DNA from: Cellulomonas sp.
GTDB taxonomy: Bacteria > Actinomycetota > Actinomycetes > Actinomycetales > Cellulomonadaceae
Direction: 5' to 3'
NCBI GenBank assembly: GCA_022013895.1
Contig: JAKLPK010000254.1
Coordinates: forward strand, 1 to 36,814
DNA length: 36,814 nucleotides
Below, piece after piece: positions 16,301 through 23,292 of the stretch (the stretch's first letter is position 1; every line of letters begins with the position of its first letter). The position numbers and the translations under genes are program-made. The notes beneath the pieces were generated by a model. The model saw nothing but the letters and a program-made list of their open reading frames with translations. It made no database searches and was not told where the DNA came from.

Positions 16301-16806
16301 ACGATGCCGCCGATCAGGCGCGTGCGGTCCTGGTGGCGCGGCTCGACGCGACCGCGGGCCTCGAACGTGTGACATCCGGGACGACCGGGACCCTGTGGCG
16401 GGTGGCAGCACCGGCCGCCGATGCAGGCCGGACCGTGGTGACGAGCTGGGCGCGGCTGGTGGACGCCGGGGCCGACCCGACGGCGCTGACCACGACAGCG
16501 ACCGCGGTCGCCTCCGACGGCAGCCAGATCGACACCCGGCTCGAGGCCGGCGATGGCGACCGGGTCGTGGTGCTCGCCGCGCGCGCCGCATCGGGGTGGC
16601 ACGCCTGGCTCGACGGGACGCCGCTCGAGCGGTCGGACGTCGGGTGGCGTCAGGGGTTCACGGTCCCGGCGGGAGCCTCGGGCCGGCTCGAGGTGCGCTA
16701 CATCGACCCGGGCCGCACACCGTGGCTCGTCGCGCAGGGCAGCGTCGGACTGCTCGCCGTGCTCGTGGCGCTGCCGTTGCGAAGGCGAAGGGCGGGGCGG
16801 GGATGA
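13369..16806 (+). CDS. Large membrane GT2 glycosyltransferase
   Basis: The 1145-residue protein begins with a GT2 domain (about residues 20-240): TAVVVTTGAGPYLSRTLDAL, WLLHDDSAPAPDAL with the DDS metal motif, and an acceptor region ALVRRDVWDELGGTD followed by DLSRRARLAGH. From about residue 280 it is polytopic, with roughly 11-13 hydrophobic helices and a 300-residue extracytoplasmic stretch (about 860-1120) before the last helix. It probably transfers sugar to a lipid carrier or wall glycan. ATG 13369 is provisional, since no strong ribosome-binding site is seen; M12 (13402) is the alternative. The stop overlaps the next start as ATGA. The whiB-giant GT2-DUF5719 order recurs, to my recollection, in related actinobacteria; substrate unknown. 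Confidence 0.85.
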   Translation: MRPADLAAAPGMSSAPTSAPVTAVVVTTGAGPYLSRTLDALADQTRHPVQVLLVDVGGPAGARAELDRAFARVVDVRTAFAHVPVRTFGEAVREGLARFAVGGGEPLPWVWLLHDDSAPAPDALAELVRAVNQAPSVVVAGAKQRTWTDPERLLEVGVRTTRSGRRVNDVEPGELDQGQHDGRTDVLGVGVAGALVRRDVWDELGGTDPALGAFGDGLDLSRRARLAGHRVVVVPSAVVRHAQAGFHGLRRGTVELVDLDGDGEPDAADPRRSFAARRRSLVHSRLVAAPVAGLPFVALAALVAAPLRALGQLAVSAPELAAAELSGGWTALARPGAVRRARSAARRTARLPRRTLWPLQAGWREVWVAARDRRLTRTHTGSAGARASELELTELAGLARRRRTTLAAVMVALAVASVVALGGLLAPVLAGGRLSGGALAFATTTWDGLWAAATSGWVDSGLGVAGAADPLLRVLALPTAVLGGDLQLVVSVLLLGGVLLAGWSAWAASGAATRSVSTRAWAAVVWALAPPLLLAVSSGRLGAVVAHICLPMVALGLVRSLGVQRVDRVVSGLATVAVPSAEGEEAPEEPHPAVAHRSEPLSLDQAPVFGGRAPGRSVAALGGAALAGAVTVAGAPVLLAPLILVCVVVAVATGRRGLRVLLVPVPALVLLGPLLVEAAGRGLAGVRVLLAEPGLATTQTPAGALHRLLGVPTTVTDALVPSWVPAWVQMVWPVLAGGLVLVLAVFAFARGGRAARAVRVGWLVAAIGLASATAVAAVPAVRSADQVGPAWVGATVSLALLGLLTAGLVGADGVSARLAAHSFGWRQPVAAGLAVLAVVVVGISAGSWVWQMRSGSGLALQVSDSRVVPAVAQQAFAAPAGSRVLMMEAASDVDPVRWQLLRADGVLLIDQAASVSTSALVGPLTSDEVTDPDAATAEVQDLVATLAAGAGVDVSASLGALGVAHLQVPASAAEATGDDAADQARAVLVARLDATAGLERVTSGTTGTLWRVAAPAADAGRTVVTSWARLVDAGADPTALTTTATAVASDGSQIDTRLEAGDGDRVVVLAARAASGWHAWLDGTPLERSDVGWRQGFTVPAGASGRLEVRYIDPGRTPWLVAQGSVGLLAVLVALPLRRRRAGRG

Positions 16807-18374
16807 GCGGCCACGGAACGCAGCGGGTGTGGCTCGGCCGGCTCGGCCGGGCGAGCAGTGCGGTCGCCGTCCTTGCGGTCACCGTTGCCGTCGTGGCCGG
16901 GGGGATGCGACTTCCGTCGGCGACCGCACATGCGGTCCCGGACCCGACGGCGAGCGTTCCGGCCAGTGCGACGTCGCTGGTCTGCCCGGGCCCGGTGCAG
17001 CTCCCGGACGGCGCCCGGTCGACCGGTTCCGAGTTCGACTCCGTCCCGGTCGCCCCGCGGACGAGCACGCAGACCGTGACGGTCGGGAGCGACGCCGGTG
17101 CGGCACTGGTGCGCGCTCTGGACGGGACGACGGTGGGTGACCTTGCCGCCGGCGGTGCCTCCCTCCAGCTGGACGACGTGGCCGCGGCGACCGTCGTGCG
17201 GGCCGACGCCGGTGTCGGCGGGACGACCCAGGTAGCGGCCGCCTCCACGACGCTGACCAGTGCCGGCGATCTGCGCGGGCTCGCGGCAGCCTCGTGCCAG
17301 CCGGCGAGCGCGCAGTCGTGGCTCGTCGGCGGCGCGACGTCGACGGGCAGCACGGCACGCCTCGTCCTGGTGAACGCCGGCAGCACAGCGGCGCAGGTGA
17401 CCTGGCGGGTGTGGGGCTCGGCCGGGCCGGTGGACCTGACGACCGACCGTGCACTCGTCGCCCCCGGCGCTCAGAAGGTGGTCGACCTGGCCGCCGTCGC
17501 CGGTGAGCAGCGCGCCCTCGTCGTCCAGGTGAGCGTGAGCGGTGGGCAGGTGTCGGCGCACCTGCAGGACGACCGGCTGGACGGCTTCACACCGGCCGGC
17601 ACGGATCTCGTGGTCGCCGGATCGGCGCCCGCGCAACGGCAGATCGTTCCGGGCCTCGTGGTGGAGGCGTCCGCGGTCGGCGACAGCTCCCAGCCGGTGC
17701 TGCGGCTCCTGGCTCCCGACGTCGACACGACGGCCCACCTGTCACTGCTGGGCTCGAGCGGTCCCGTCGAGCTGCCGGGCGCCGAGTCGGTCGATCTGAC
17801 CGCGGGGCAGGTGGTCGATGTCCCGCTCGGTGGGCTGCCCGCTGACCGGTACACGGTCGTGGTGGACGCCGATGCGTCGTTCGTGGCGTCCGCCTCGTTC
17901 AGCCGGACCGGACAGGCCGGCGAGCTCGACGACACCGCACGTGTCGAACGCGCGCTCGCGGCGTCCACGGGCTCCGGTGGCGGTCTGGTCGCGGTACCGG
18001 CCGGGACGACCTCGACGCTGGTGGTCGGCGCGGTCGGGGACGGCACCGAGGTGGCTGCCGACCTCAGTGCCACGGGCCAGGTCGAGATCATCGGGACCGA
18101 TGGCCGGGTGCTCGTGACACATGACCTGTCCGTCGATGCCGGCACCACGGGCGCGTGGTCGATCGACGACCTGGCGCCCGACGGGCAGGGGAGCAAGGTC
18201 GCCGCGGTGCGGCTGGTGACCTCGTCCGACTCCGGGGCGAGCCTCGTGTGGGCGCTGGTGGCGACCGTCGCACAGGACGACGGCGAGCTGGTGACCCTGC
18301 TCGACCCGGTCCGCGTGGAGGCCGGTGCCGCTGAGGTCCAGGTGCGGTCGGACCCCGCGCTCGGGCTGGGCTGA
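16803..18374 (+). CDS. DUF5719 family secreted or membrane-anchored protein
   Basis: The 523-residue protein has an N-terminal hydrophobic segment (about residues 19-36, after a basic stretch) that is a signal peptide or anchor, and the rest is extracytoplasmic. The body is rich in Val, Ala, Ser, Thr and Gly with few charged clusters, as expected of repeated beta-sandwich structure. The function of DUF5719 is unknown. ATG 16803 overlaps the upstream stop as ATGA, so translation is coupled to the giant GT2 and the two may act together. Upstream in-frame sequence to 16395 is GT2 shadow. It converges on wbbL with 24 bases between stops. Confidence 0.8.
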   Translation: MSGHGTQRVWLGRLGRASSAVAVLAVTVAVVAGGMRLPSATAHAVPDPTASVPASATSLVCPGPVQLPDGARSTGSEFDSVPVAPRTSTQTVTVGSDAGAALVRALDGTTVGDLAAGGASLQLDDVAAATVVRADAGVGGTTQVAAASTTLTSAGDLRGLAAASCQPASAQSWLVGGATSTGSTARLVLVNAGSTAAQVTWRVWGSAGPVDLTTDRALVAPGAQKVVDLAAVAGEQRALVVQVSVSGGQVSAHLQDDRLDGFTPAGTDLVVAGSAPAQRQIVPGLVVEASAVGDSSQPVLRLLAPDVDTTAHLSLLGSSGPVELPGAESVDLTAGQVVDVPLGGLPADRYTVVVDADASFVASASFSRTGQAGELDDTARVERALAASTGSGGGLVAVPAGTTSTLVVGAVGDGTEVAADLSATGQVEIIGTDGRVLVTHDLSVDAGTTGAWSIDDLAPDGQGSKVAAVRLVTSSDSGASLVWALVATVAQDDGELVTLLDPVRVEAGAAEVQVRSDPALGLG

Positions 18375-18398
18375 CCCTGTCCCGGAGGCCCGACCCGC

Positions 18399-19253
18399 TC
18401 AGTGCGTGCGGCCGGTGCGGAGCTGGACCTGTTCGCGGGCGGCCAGGCCCACCGCGACAGCCGCCCGCACAGGTGCCTGGTACCAGTGCGAGTAGCGGGA
18501 GAACAGGTACCGGCGTGCGCTCGCGTGGTGGGCGCGGATCATCGGCGCCGGCGTGGCCCGCCACGAGGCACCGCCGATGTGCGTCACGACGGACTGCGGG
18601 ACGTAGAGGCTGGTCCAGCCTGCGCGGCCGAGGCGTTCGCCCAGGTCGACGTCCTCGAAGAACATGAAGTAGCGCTCGTCGAAGCCGCCGATCTGCTCGA
18701 ACGCCGTACGGCGCAGCAGCAGGCAGGAGCCGGAGAGCCAGCCGGCGGTCCGGCGGTCGCCGATCTGCTCCTGCCGGGCGTGGTACGCACGGGTCCAGGG
18801 GTTGGCCGGCCAGATCTTGGAGAACAGGGCGTGGCCGGCACCCTGGGTCAACGACGGCAGCTCGCGCGCCGAGGGGTAGACGGATCCGTCGAGGTTGCAG
18901 ACCCGGGGACCGACGGCGCCCACCGTCGGATCGGCCTCACCGGCCTCGAGGAGTGCGTCGAGGGCGCCGGGGGCCCACTCGATATCGGGGTTGACCACCA
19001 CCACCCAGTCGCTCTGCGCCCCGGCGGCTCCCCGGTTGGCCGCGGCGCCGTACCCGAGGTTCGCGCCCGTCACCAGCAGCCGACCACCGGCGTGCTCGGT
19101 GACGGGCGCCGAGACCGACTGGTCCGTGCCGTTGTCCACGACGACCAGCTCGACGGTGCGCGAGCACGCGTCGGGCAGCGATCCGACGAACGTCGCGAGC
19201 TCGTCACCGGGGTGGAAGACGACGCAGACGACACGGACGACAGGGGAGTTCAT
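18399..19253 (-). CDS. wbbL: GT2 rhamnosyltransferase, WbbL-like
   Basis: A 284-residue GT2 enzyme. It has VVDNGTD (38-44), NLGYGAAANRG (65-75), VVNPDIEW with the NPD metal motif (88-90), GWLSGSCLLLRR and GFDERYFMFFEDVDLG (EDVD 200-203). This is the profile of WbbL, which in mycobacteria transfers L-rhamnose from dTDP-rhamnose to GlcNAc-PP-decaprenol to build the arabinogalactan linker. Organisms like this one may not make arabinogalactan, so the acceptor may be another rhamnosylated wall polymer. It lies 14 bases after the Zincin_1-family gene on the same strand and shares the region with rmlA, rmlC and rmlD. ATG 19253 is preceded only by a weak AAGG. Confidence 0.8.
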   Translation of the reverse strand: MNSPVVRVVCVVFHPGDELATFVGSLPDACSRTVELVVVDNGTDQSVSAPVTEHAGGRLLVTGANLGYGAAANRGAAGAQSDWVVVVNPDIEWAPGALDALLEAGEADPTVGAVGPRVCNLDGSVYPSARELPSLTQGAGHALFSKIWPANPWTRAYHARQEQIGDRRTAGWLSGSCLLLRRTAFEQIGGFDERYFMFFEDVDLGERLGRAGWTSLYVPQSVVTHIGGASWRATPAPMIRAHHASARRYLFSRYSHWYQAPVRAAVAVGLAAREQVQLRTGRTH

Positions 19254-19267
19254 GGGTGAGCGGGCCT

Positions 19268-19864
19268 TCAGTGGTCGTCGCGGAAGTCGGGGTCGACGTC
19301 CTGCGGTGCGCGGCCCAGCAGGTGGGCGACCTGCTCGACGACCACGTCATGGACGAGATCGGCCAGGTCGTCCCGGTCGATGGCCCGGATCTCGATGGGG
19401 CGGCGGTACACCACGATCCGGTCCGGCTGACCGGCGTCGGACGGGAAGTAGCGCCCGAGCGGGACGCCGCCGATCTCCCACGGGGTCGGGTGGCTCGGCG
19501 GGACGTCCTCGACCGCGAACTCCGTACCGTCGAGCTGACGCGACCAGCGCCTTTCGAGCGTCTCGACGGCCTCGAGGACGAGGTCGTCGAAGAGTTCGGC
19601 GCGGGTGCGGTAGGCCGGCAGCGTGCTGGGCATCAACGGACCCCGCAGACCACGTCCGCGCCGGTCGCGACGTCGCGCCCCCGAGGTCGGGGCGGAGGCC
19701 GCACCTGAACGTCGCGTGCTGACGAGTGCGCGGGCGGGGCCGGGGCCCGGTCCTCCGGAGCCCTGCGCGGCGGGGCCCGACGCGCCTGCGCCGGATGCGC
19801 CGTGGCCAGTCGCGCCTGCGCCCGATGCACCGCCGGTACGCCGGTTCGCTCCCCACGACATCAT
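19268..19864 (-). CDS. Zincin_1/metallopeptidase-family protein with degenerate zinc motif
   Basis: The 198-residue protein belongs to the family that includes M. tuberculosis Rv3259. Residues about 2-75 are a Gly/Ala/Ser/Pro-rich and then basic tail; the domain begins near RTRAELFDDLVLEAVE. At the position where most members have HEIAHHFG-like HExxH, this protein has VEQVAHLLG: E177, Q178 and H181, so the first histidine and catalytic glutamate are both replaced. It is therefore probably not an active peptidase. I recall similar sequences in other Micrococcales, so this may be a clade feature. The ATG at 19864 is supported by TACCCT six bases upstream; ATG 19861 is an alternative. It is divergent from DUF3499 and upstream of wbbL. 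Confidence 0.75.
   Translation of the reverse strand: MMSWGANRRTGGASGAGATGHGASGAGASGPAAQGSGGPGPGPARALVSTRRSGAASAPTSGARRRDRRGRGLRGPLMPSTLPAYRTRAELFDDLVLEAVETLERRWSRQLDGTEFAVEDVPPSHPTPWEIGGVPLGRYFPSDAGQPDRIVVYRRPIEIRAIDRDDLADLVHDVVVEQVAHLLGRAPQDVDPDFRDDH
19781..19830. repeat. Imperfect 20-bp direct repeat, period 30 bp
   Basis: Bases 19781-19800 and 19811-19830 match at 18 of 20 positions. They lie in the low-complexity N-terminal tail of the Zincin_1-family gene and encode a repeated 10-residue Gly-Ala-Ser unit (GASGAG core). Such repeats can vary in copy number. Confidence 0.6.
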
Positions 19865-19870
19865 CCGCCC

Positions 19871-19876
19871 AGGGTA
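19871..19876 (-). promoter_or_regulatory. Candidate leaderless promoter -10 (TACCCT) for the Zincin_1-family gene
   Basis: TACCCT on the minus strand ends six bases before the ATG at 19864; no Shine-Dalgarno site lies between. It supports 19864 as the start. Confidence 0.35.
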
Positions 19877-19927
19877 GCCCGACGACCTCGACGGCCGTGC
19901 CTGCCTGGCAGCGTGGGACGCGGGCGG

Positions 19928-19933
19928 TACCGT
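19928..19933 (+). promoter_or_regulatory. Candidate leaderless promoter -10 (TACCGT) for the DUF3499 gene
   Basis: TACCGT ends seven bases before the GTG at 19941, without a ribosome-binding site. It shares a 76-base spacer with the divergent Zincin_1-family promoter. Confidence 0.4.
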
Positions 19934-19940
19934 CGAACCC

Positions 19941-20309
19941 GTGAGAAGTGTGAGGCAGTGCTCGCGTACGGCCTGCGGGCAACCTGCGGTGGCCACGCTC
20001 ACCTACGTCTACGCCGACTCCACCGCGGTTCTCGGCCCGCTCTCGCAGCTCGCCGAGCCCCACTCGTACGACCTGTGCTCGGTGCACGCCCAGCGGCTCA
20101 CGGCACCCAGGGGGTGGGAAGTGGTCCGGCTCACCCCCGACCTCACCACCCCGCCACCCAGCCGTGACGATCTGCTGGCCCTCGCGGATGCGGTCCGGGA
20201 GGCCGGGCGCCCGACCGCCCCGGTCGCCGTCCCGACTGCGGCGCCGAGCCCGGGCGCACCGGGTCGGCGCCGCGCCCACCTGCGGGTCCTGCACGGCGGA
20301 GAGGACTGA
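19941..20309 (+). CDS. DUF3499 family protein
   Basis: A 122-residue small protein of an actinobacterial family of unknown function. The N-terminal half has C7, C12, C46 and H49-type residues (QCSRTACGQPA, then DLCSVHAQRL) arranged like a small metal-binding ribbon. LTYVYADSTAVLGPL and PRGWEVVRL are conserved-looking landmarks. The C-terminal 50 residues are Pro/Ala-rich. In mycobacteria the homologue sits between manB and the Zincin_1 gene, exactly as here. It is followed one base later by a second small zinc-ribbon gene. Confidence 0.85.
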   Translation: MRSVRQCSRTACGQPAVATLTYVYADSTAVLGPLSQLAEPHSYDLCSVHAQRLTAPRGWEVVRLTPDLTTPPPSRDDLLALADAVREAGRPTAPVAVPTAAPSPGAPGRRRAHLRVLHGGED

Positions 20310-20310
20310 G

Positions 20311-20559
20311 ATGGCCGCGCGACGCTCGGACGAACCGGAGCCGCTCGGCTCCTTCAGCCAGCCGGCAGGTCCGCCGGTACCGGGCACGGCGTCCTGCCTG
20401 TCCTGCGGAGAACCGCGGATCACCCGGATCCGGATGCGCACGCCGAGCGGGATCCCGGCGGTTTTCGTCTCCTGCCCGCGCTGCGAGAAGAACGCGTGGT
20501 TCGCGGTGGACGGGGACGGCGAACCGCTCACCGAGGCGGACATCGGCCCGGTCGGCTGA
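20311..20559 (+). CDS. Small zinc-ribbon protein of unknown function
   Basis: An 82-residue protein with two CxxC knuckles, CLSC and CPRC, about 28 residues apart, that would bind one structural zinc ion. Between them is a basic stretch (RITRIRMRTPSG), which could contact nucleic acid. ATG 20311 comes one base after the DUF3499 stop and has GGAGAGGA upstream, so it is probably co-transcribed. I do not recognise a named family. The longer in-frame reading from 20164 overlaps DUF3499 and is shadow. Confidence 0.7.
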   Translation: MAARRSDEPEPLGSFSQPAGPPVPGTASCLSCGEPRITRIRMRTPSGIPAVFVSCPRCEKNAWFAVDGDGEPLTEADIGPVG

Positions 20560-20571
20560 GGTCGGCACGGC

Positions 20572-20577
20572 TAGAGT
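20572..20577 (+). promoter_or_regulatory. Candidate -10 element (TAGAGT) for manB
   Basis: TAGAGT lies 12 bases after the zinc-ribbon gene stop and 93 before the manB GTG. The resulting leader of about 87 bases is extremely GC-rich and could fold, but I could not match it to any known riboswitch. Confidence 0.35.
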
Positions 20578-20670
20578 GGGGGCGCCGGACGCCGCCTGCG
20601 GTGGACGGGCCCGGGCGGTGCTCCCGGGGTCAGGTCCGGGAATCGGGACAGCGATGAGGTCGGACGGACA

Positions 20671-22089
20671 GTGAGCAGGCTGGACACGGTCGTCAACGTC
20701 TACGACGTGCGCGGACAGGTGCCGCGGGACCTCGATGAGGAGTCCGTCACGGCGCTCGCCGCGGCGTTCGCCGATGAGGTGGTGCTCCCAGAGGGGGATG
20801 ACACCGTCGTGGTGGGCCACGACATGCGGGTGACCTCACCGCAGCTCGCGACGGCGGTCGTCGAGGGACTGGCCATGCGCGGCGTGCACGTGATCGAGCT
20901 CGGGCTGTGCTCGACGGATGAGCTCTACTACGCCTCGGGTGCGCGCAGGCTGCCCGGCGTCATGGTCACCGCCAGCCATCACCCCGCGGGCTGGAACGGA
21001 CTCAAGCTGTGCCGGGCAGGTGCCGCACCGGTCGCCGAGGACTCCGGTCTCGTGCAGGTGGCACACCGGGCGGAGCAGTACCTGAGCGACGGGCTGCCGG
21101 TCGTCGGTGAGGTCGGTCAGGTCTCGACGTGGGATGTGCTGAGTGACTACGCGGCGATGCTGCGCGGGTTGGTCGACCTGTCGACCGTCCGCCCACTGGT
21201 CGTGGTGGTCGATGCCGGCAACGGGATGGCCGGTCTGACCGTGCCCGCGGTGCTGGGCACCGACGCAGGGCTGGACCCGGCGCCCGTGCGGGTGATCGAG
21301 GTGCACATGCGTCTGGACGGGCGGCTGCCGCACCGTACGGGCGGCCCACTGGAAGCGGAGTCGCTCGCCGATCTGCGTGCCGCCGTTCTTGAGCACCACG
21401 CCGACCTCGGACTGGCCTTCGACGCCGATGCCGACCGCTGCCTGGTCGTCGACGAGCTGGGCGAGGCGGTCAGCCCGTCGGCGATCACCGCACTCATCGG
21501 GCTGCGTGAGGTCGAGCGCGAGCAGCGCGCCGGCCGCGAGGCCACCGTGATCTGGAACCTCATCACCTCACGCGTGGTGCCCGACCTCATGGCGGCAGCC
21601 GGGGCGCGCACGGTCCGGACCCGCGTCGGACACTCCTACGTCAAGCGCGAGATGGCGGCCGCCGCTGCCGTGTTCGGCGGTGAGCACTCCGGTCACTACT
21701 ACTTCCGCGAGTTCTTCTACGCCGACGACGGTCTGCTGGCAGCCCTGCATGTGCTGGCGGCGCTCGGCGAGCAGCAGCACCCGATGTCGGTGCTCGCGGA
21801 CCTGTACCAGCCCTACAGCGCCAGCGGCGAGATCAACCTGCTGGTCCCGGACGTCGGCGCGGCGAGGGACGCCGTCCGGCGCGCTTACGCTGAGGGTGTC
21901 GGGCCCGTCGAGGTCGACGAGCTGGACGGACTCACGGTGTCGCACTGGGACGGTGTGCCGCAGTGGTGGTTCAACCTGCGTGAGTCGCAGACCGAGCCCG
22001 TCCTGAGGCTCAATGTCGAGGCGGCCGACGAGGACATCATGATCAAGGTGCGCGACGACGTGATCGCGCTGGTGAAGGGCAGGACCTGA
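20671..22089 (+). CDS. manB: Phosphomannomutase/phosphoglucomutase
   Basis: A 472-residue alpha-D-phosphohexomutase that converts mannose-6-phosphate to mannose-1-phosphate for GDP-mannose synthesis, following ManA. Landmarks are the N-terminal YDVRGQVP, active-site loop VTASHHPAGWNG with phosphoserine S102, magnesium loop FDADADRC (about 249-256) and sugar-binding GGEHSGHYYF (about 336-345). The usual loop is TASHNP; here asparagine is replaced by H104, a noticeable change next to the phosphoserine. GTG 20671 is preceded by a weak GGACGGA. The stop TGA shares its last base with the ATG of the Trm112-like gene (TGATG), so translation is coupled. Confidence 0.92.
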   Translation: MSRLDTVVNVYDVRGQVPRDLDEESVTALAAAFADEVVLPEGDDTVVVGHDMRVTSPQLATAVVEGLAMRGVHVIELGLCSTDELYYASGARRLPGVMVTASHHPAGWNGLKLCRAGAAPVAEDSGLVQVAHRAEQYLSDGLPVVGEVGQVSTWDVLSDYAAMLRGLVDLSTVRPLVVVVDAGNGMAGLTVPAVLGTDAGLDPAPVRVIEVHMRLDGRLPHRTGGPLEAESLADLRAAVLEHHADLGLAFDADADRCLVVDELGEAVSPSAITALIGLREVEREQRAGREATVIWNLITSRVVPDLMAAAGARTVRTRVGHSYVKREMAAAAAVFGGEHSGHYYFREFFYADDGLLAALHVLAALGEQQHPMSVLADLYQPYSASGEINLLVPDVGAARDAVRRAYAEGVGPVEVDELDGLTVSHWDGVPQWWFNLRESQTEPVLRLNVEAADEDIMIKVRDDVIALVKGRT

Positions 22090-22310
22090 TGGTGGCGACG
22101 ACGAGCGGACCCCAGCTGGAGCCGTGGGCCCGTGAGCTGCTGCGGTGCCCGGTGACCGGCTCACCGCTCATCGACGCGGTGGGTCCCGACGGTGCACCGG
22201 AGCTCGTCGGCACCGATCCGGTGCGCCGGTTGGCGTACCCGGTCCGGGACGGTGTCCCGGTGCTGCTCGCCGATGAGGCCCGCGAGGTCGAGGTCCGGTC
22301 GGGGGACTGA
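22089..22310 (+). CDS. Trm112/UPF0434-like small protein
   Basis: A 73-residue protein with the Trm112 pattern: LEPWARELLRCPVTGSPL near the N-terminus and LAYPVRDGVPVLLADEARE near the C-terminus. Eukaryotic Trm112 activates several methyltransferases; bacterial relatives are found with sugar and envelope genes and have no settled role. Only one cysteine of the usual zinc set is kept (CPVTGSPL), so it probably does not bind zinc. It starts on the last base of the manB stop codon and has AGGA just upstream. Confidence 0.78.
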   Translation: MVATTSGPQLEPWARELLRCPVTGSPLIDAVGPDGAPELVGTDPVRRLAYPVRDGVPVLLADEAREVEVRSGD

Positions 22311-22333
22311 TCCCCGAGGCTCGGGGCGCCCGT

Positions 22334-22339
22334 TAGGCT
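22334..22339 (+). promoter_or_regulatory. Candidate -10 element (TAGGCT) for the CDF transporter
   Basis: TAGGCT, 29 bases before the ATG at 22369; the leader has AAGGAG at good spacing. It gives the transporter a promoter separate from manB. Confidence 0.4.
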
Positions 22340-22368
22340 GCGCACGGCCATCGGACGAAGGAGCACGG

Positions 22369-23292
22369 ATGTCGAGCGGTAGCGGGAACAGAGCGATCAT
22401 CGCGGCGCTGTCCGCCAACCTGGGGATCGCGGCCACCAAGTTCGTGGCCTACCTGCTCACCCAGTCCAGCTCGATGCTCGCCGAGTCCGTGCACTCCTTC
22501 GCGGACTCGGGCAACCAGCTGCTGCTGCTGCTCGGCGGGCGGCGCTCACGCCGGGCAGCCGACTCCGACCACCCGTTCGGGTACGGCCGCGAGCGCTACG
22601 TGTACGCGTTCATCGTCTCGATCGTGCTGTTCAGCGTCGGGGGTCTGTTCGCCCTCTACGAGGCATGGCACAAGTGGGGGGACCCGCACCCGATCGAGGG
22701 GACCTGGTGGTGGGTCCCGCTCGCCGTCCTGGCGGTCTCGATGGCGATGGAGGGTGGCTCGCTGCGCACCGCGGTGCACGAGTCGAACCGGGTGCGGGGG
22801 GAACGGTCCTGGGTCCAGTTCGTCAGGACGGCCAAGGCCCCTGAGCTGCCCGTCGTGCTGCTGGAGGACGCGGGCGCCCTCATCGGCCTGGTCTTCGCCG
22901 CGTTCGGCGTCGGCCTCACACTCCTCACGGGTGACGGACGGTGGGACGCGGCGGGCACCGCGGGCATCGGTCTGCTGCTCGTGGTGATCGCCGCGGTCCT
23001 GGCCGTGGAGATGAGCTCGCTGCTCATCGGCGAGGCCGCGTCGGAGCAGGACGTGACCGACATCCGGGCCGCGCTCGTCGGCGGTGCCGTCACGTCGGTC
23101 ATCCATCTGCGGACCCTGCACCTGGGACCGGAGGAGCTCCTGGTCGCCGCGAAGATCGAGATCTCGACGGGCGATGCGGCCGCCATCGCCCACGCGATCG
23201 ACGAGGCCGAGGGCAGGGTCCGGGCGGCCGTGCCGACGGCGCAGCTCATCTACCTCGAACCCGATCTGCGCCGTGTGGTCGAGGCGGGCTGA
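22369..23292 (+). CDS. Cation diffusion facilitator family transporter
   Basis: A 307-residue inner-membrane CDF antiporter expected to export divalent metal (zinc, iron or manganese) in exchange for protons. Helix 2 carries AESVHSFADSGNQ with H and D in HxxxD order, the primary metal site. Helix 5 carries LEDAGALIG, where E and D replace the usual second HxxxD; this LED pattern resembles the SLC30A9 branch rather than canonical FieF. Six helices are visible, then a cytoplasmic domain of about 85 residues (SEQDVTDIRAAL onward). ATG 22369 has AAGGAG five bases upstream. It converges on the deacetylase gene with four bases between stops. The transported metal cannot be assigned. Confidence 0.88.
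   Translation: MSSGSGNRAIIAALSANLGIAATKFVAYLLTQSSSMLAESVHSFADSGNQLLLLLGGRRSRRAADSDHPFGYGRERYVYAFIVSIVLFSVGGLFALYEAWHKWGDPHPIEGTWWWVPLAVLAVSMAMEGGSLRTAVHESNRVRGERSWVQFVRTAKAPELPVVLLEDAGALIGLVFAAFGVGLTLLTGDGRWDAAGTAGIGLLLVVIAAVLAVEMSSLLIGEAASEQDVTDIRAALVGGAVTSVIHLRTLHLGPEELLVAAKIEISTGDAAAIAHAIDEAEGRVRAAVPTAQLIYLEPDLRRVVEAG

Noticed and set aside
12826-16602. 1258-codon minus-strand open frame opposite the giant GT2
   Set aside because: Composition is low-complexity Arg/His/Gly/Gln, it crosses whiB antisense, and the plus-strand GT2 has motifs and membrane helices.
16803-18374. DUF5719 protein as a LytR-CpsA-Psr ligase
   Set aside because: LytR-CpsA-Psr landmarks (conserved Arg/Asp pattern) were not visible, and the composition fits DUF5719.
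19781-19830. CRISPR or VNTR-type array
   Set aside because: Only two units with a 10-base gap inside a coding region; explained by a Gly/Ala-rich protein repeat.
20578-20670. Possible riboswitch in the GC-rich manB leader
   Set aside because: Several stems can be drawn in such GC-rich sequence, but none matches a riboswitch class I know and there is no second alternative structure clearly tied to the start.
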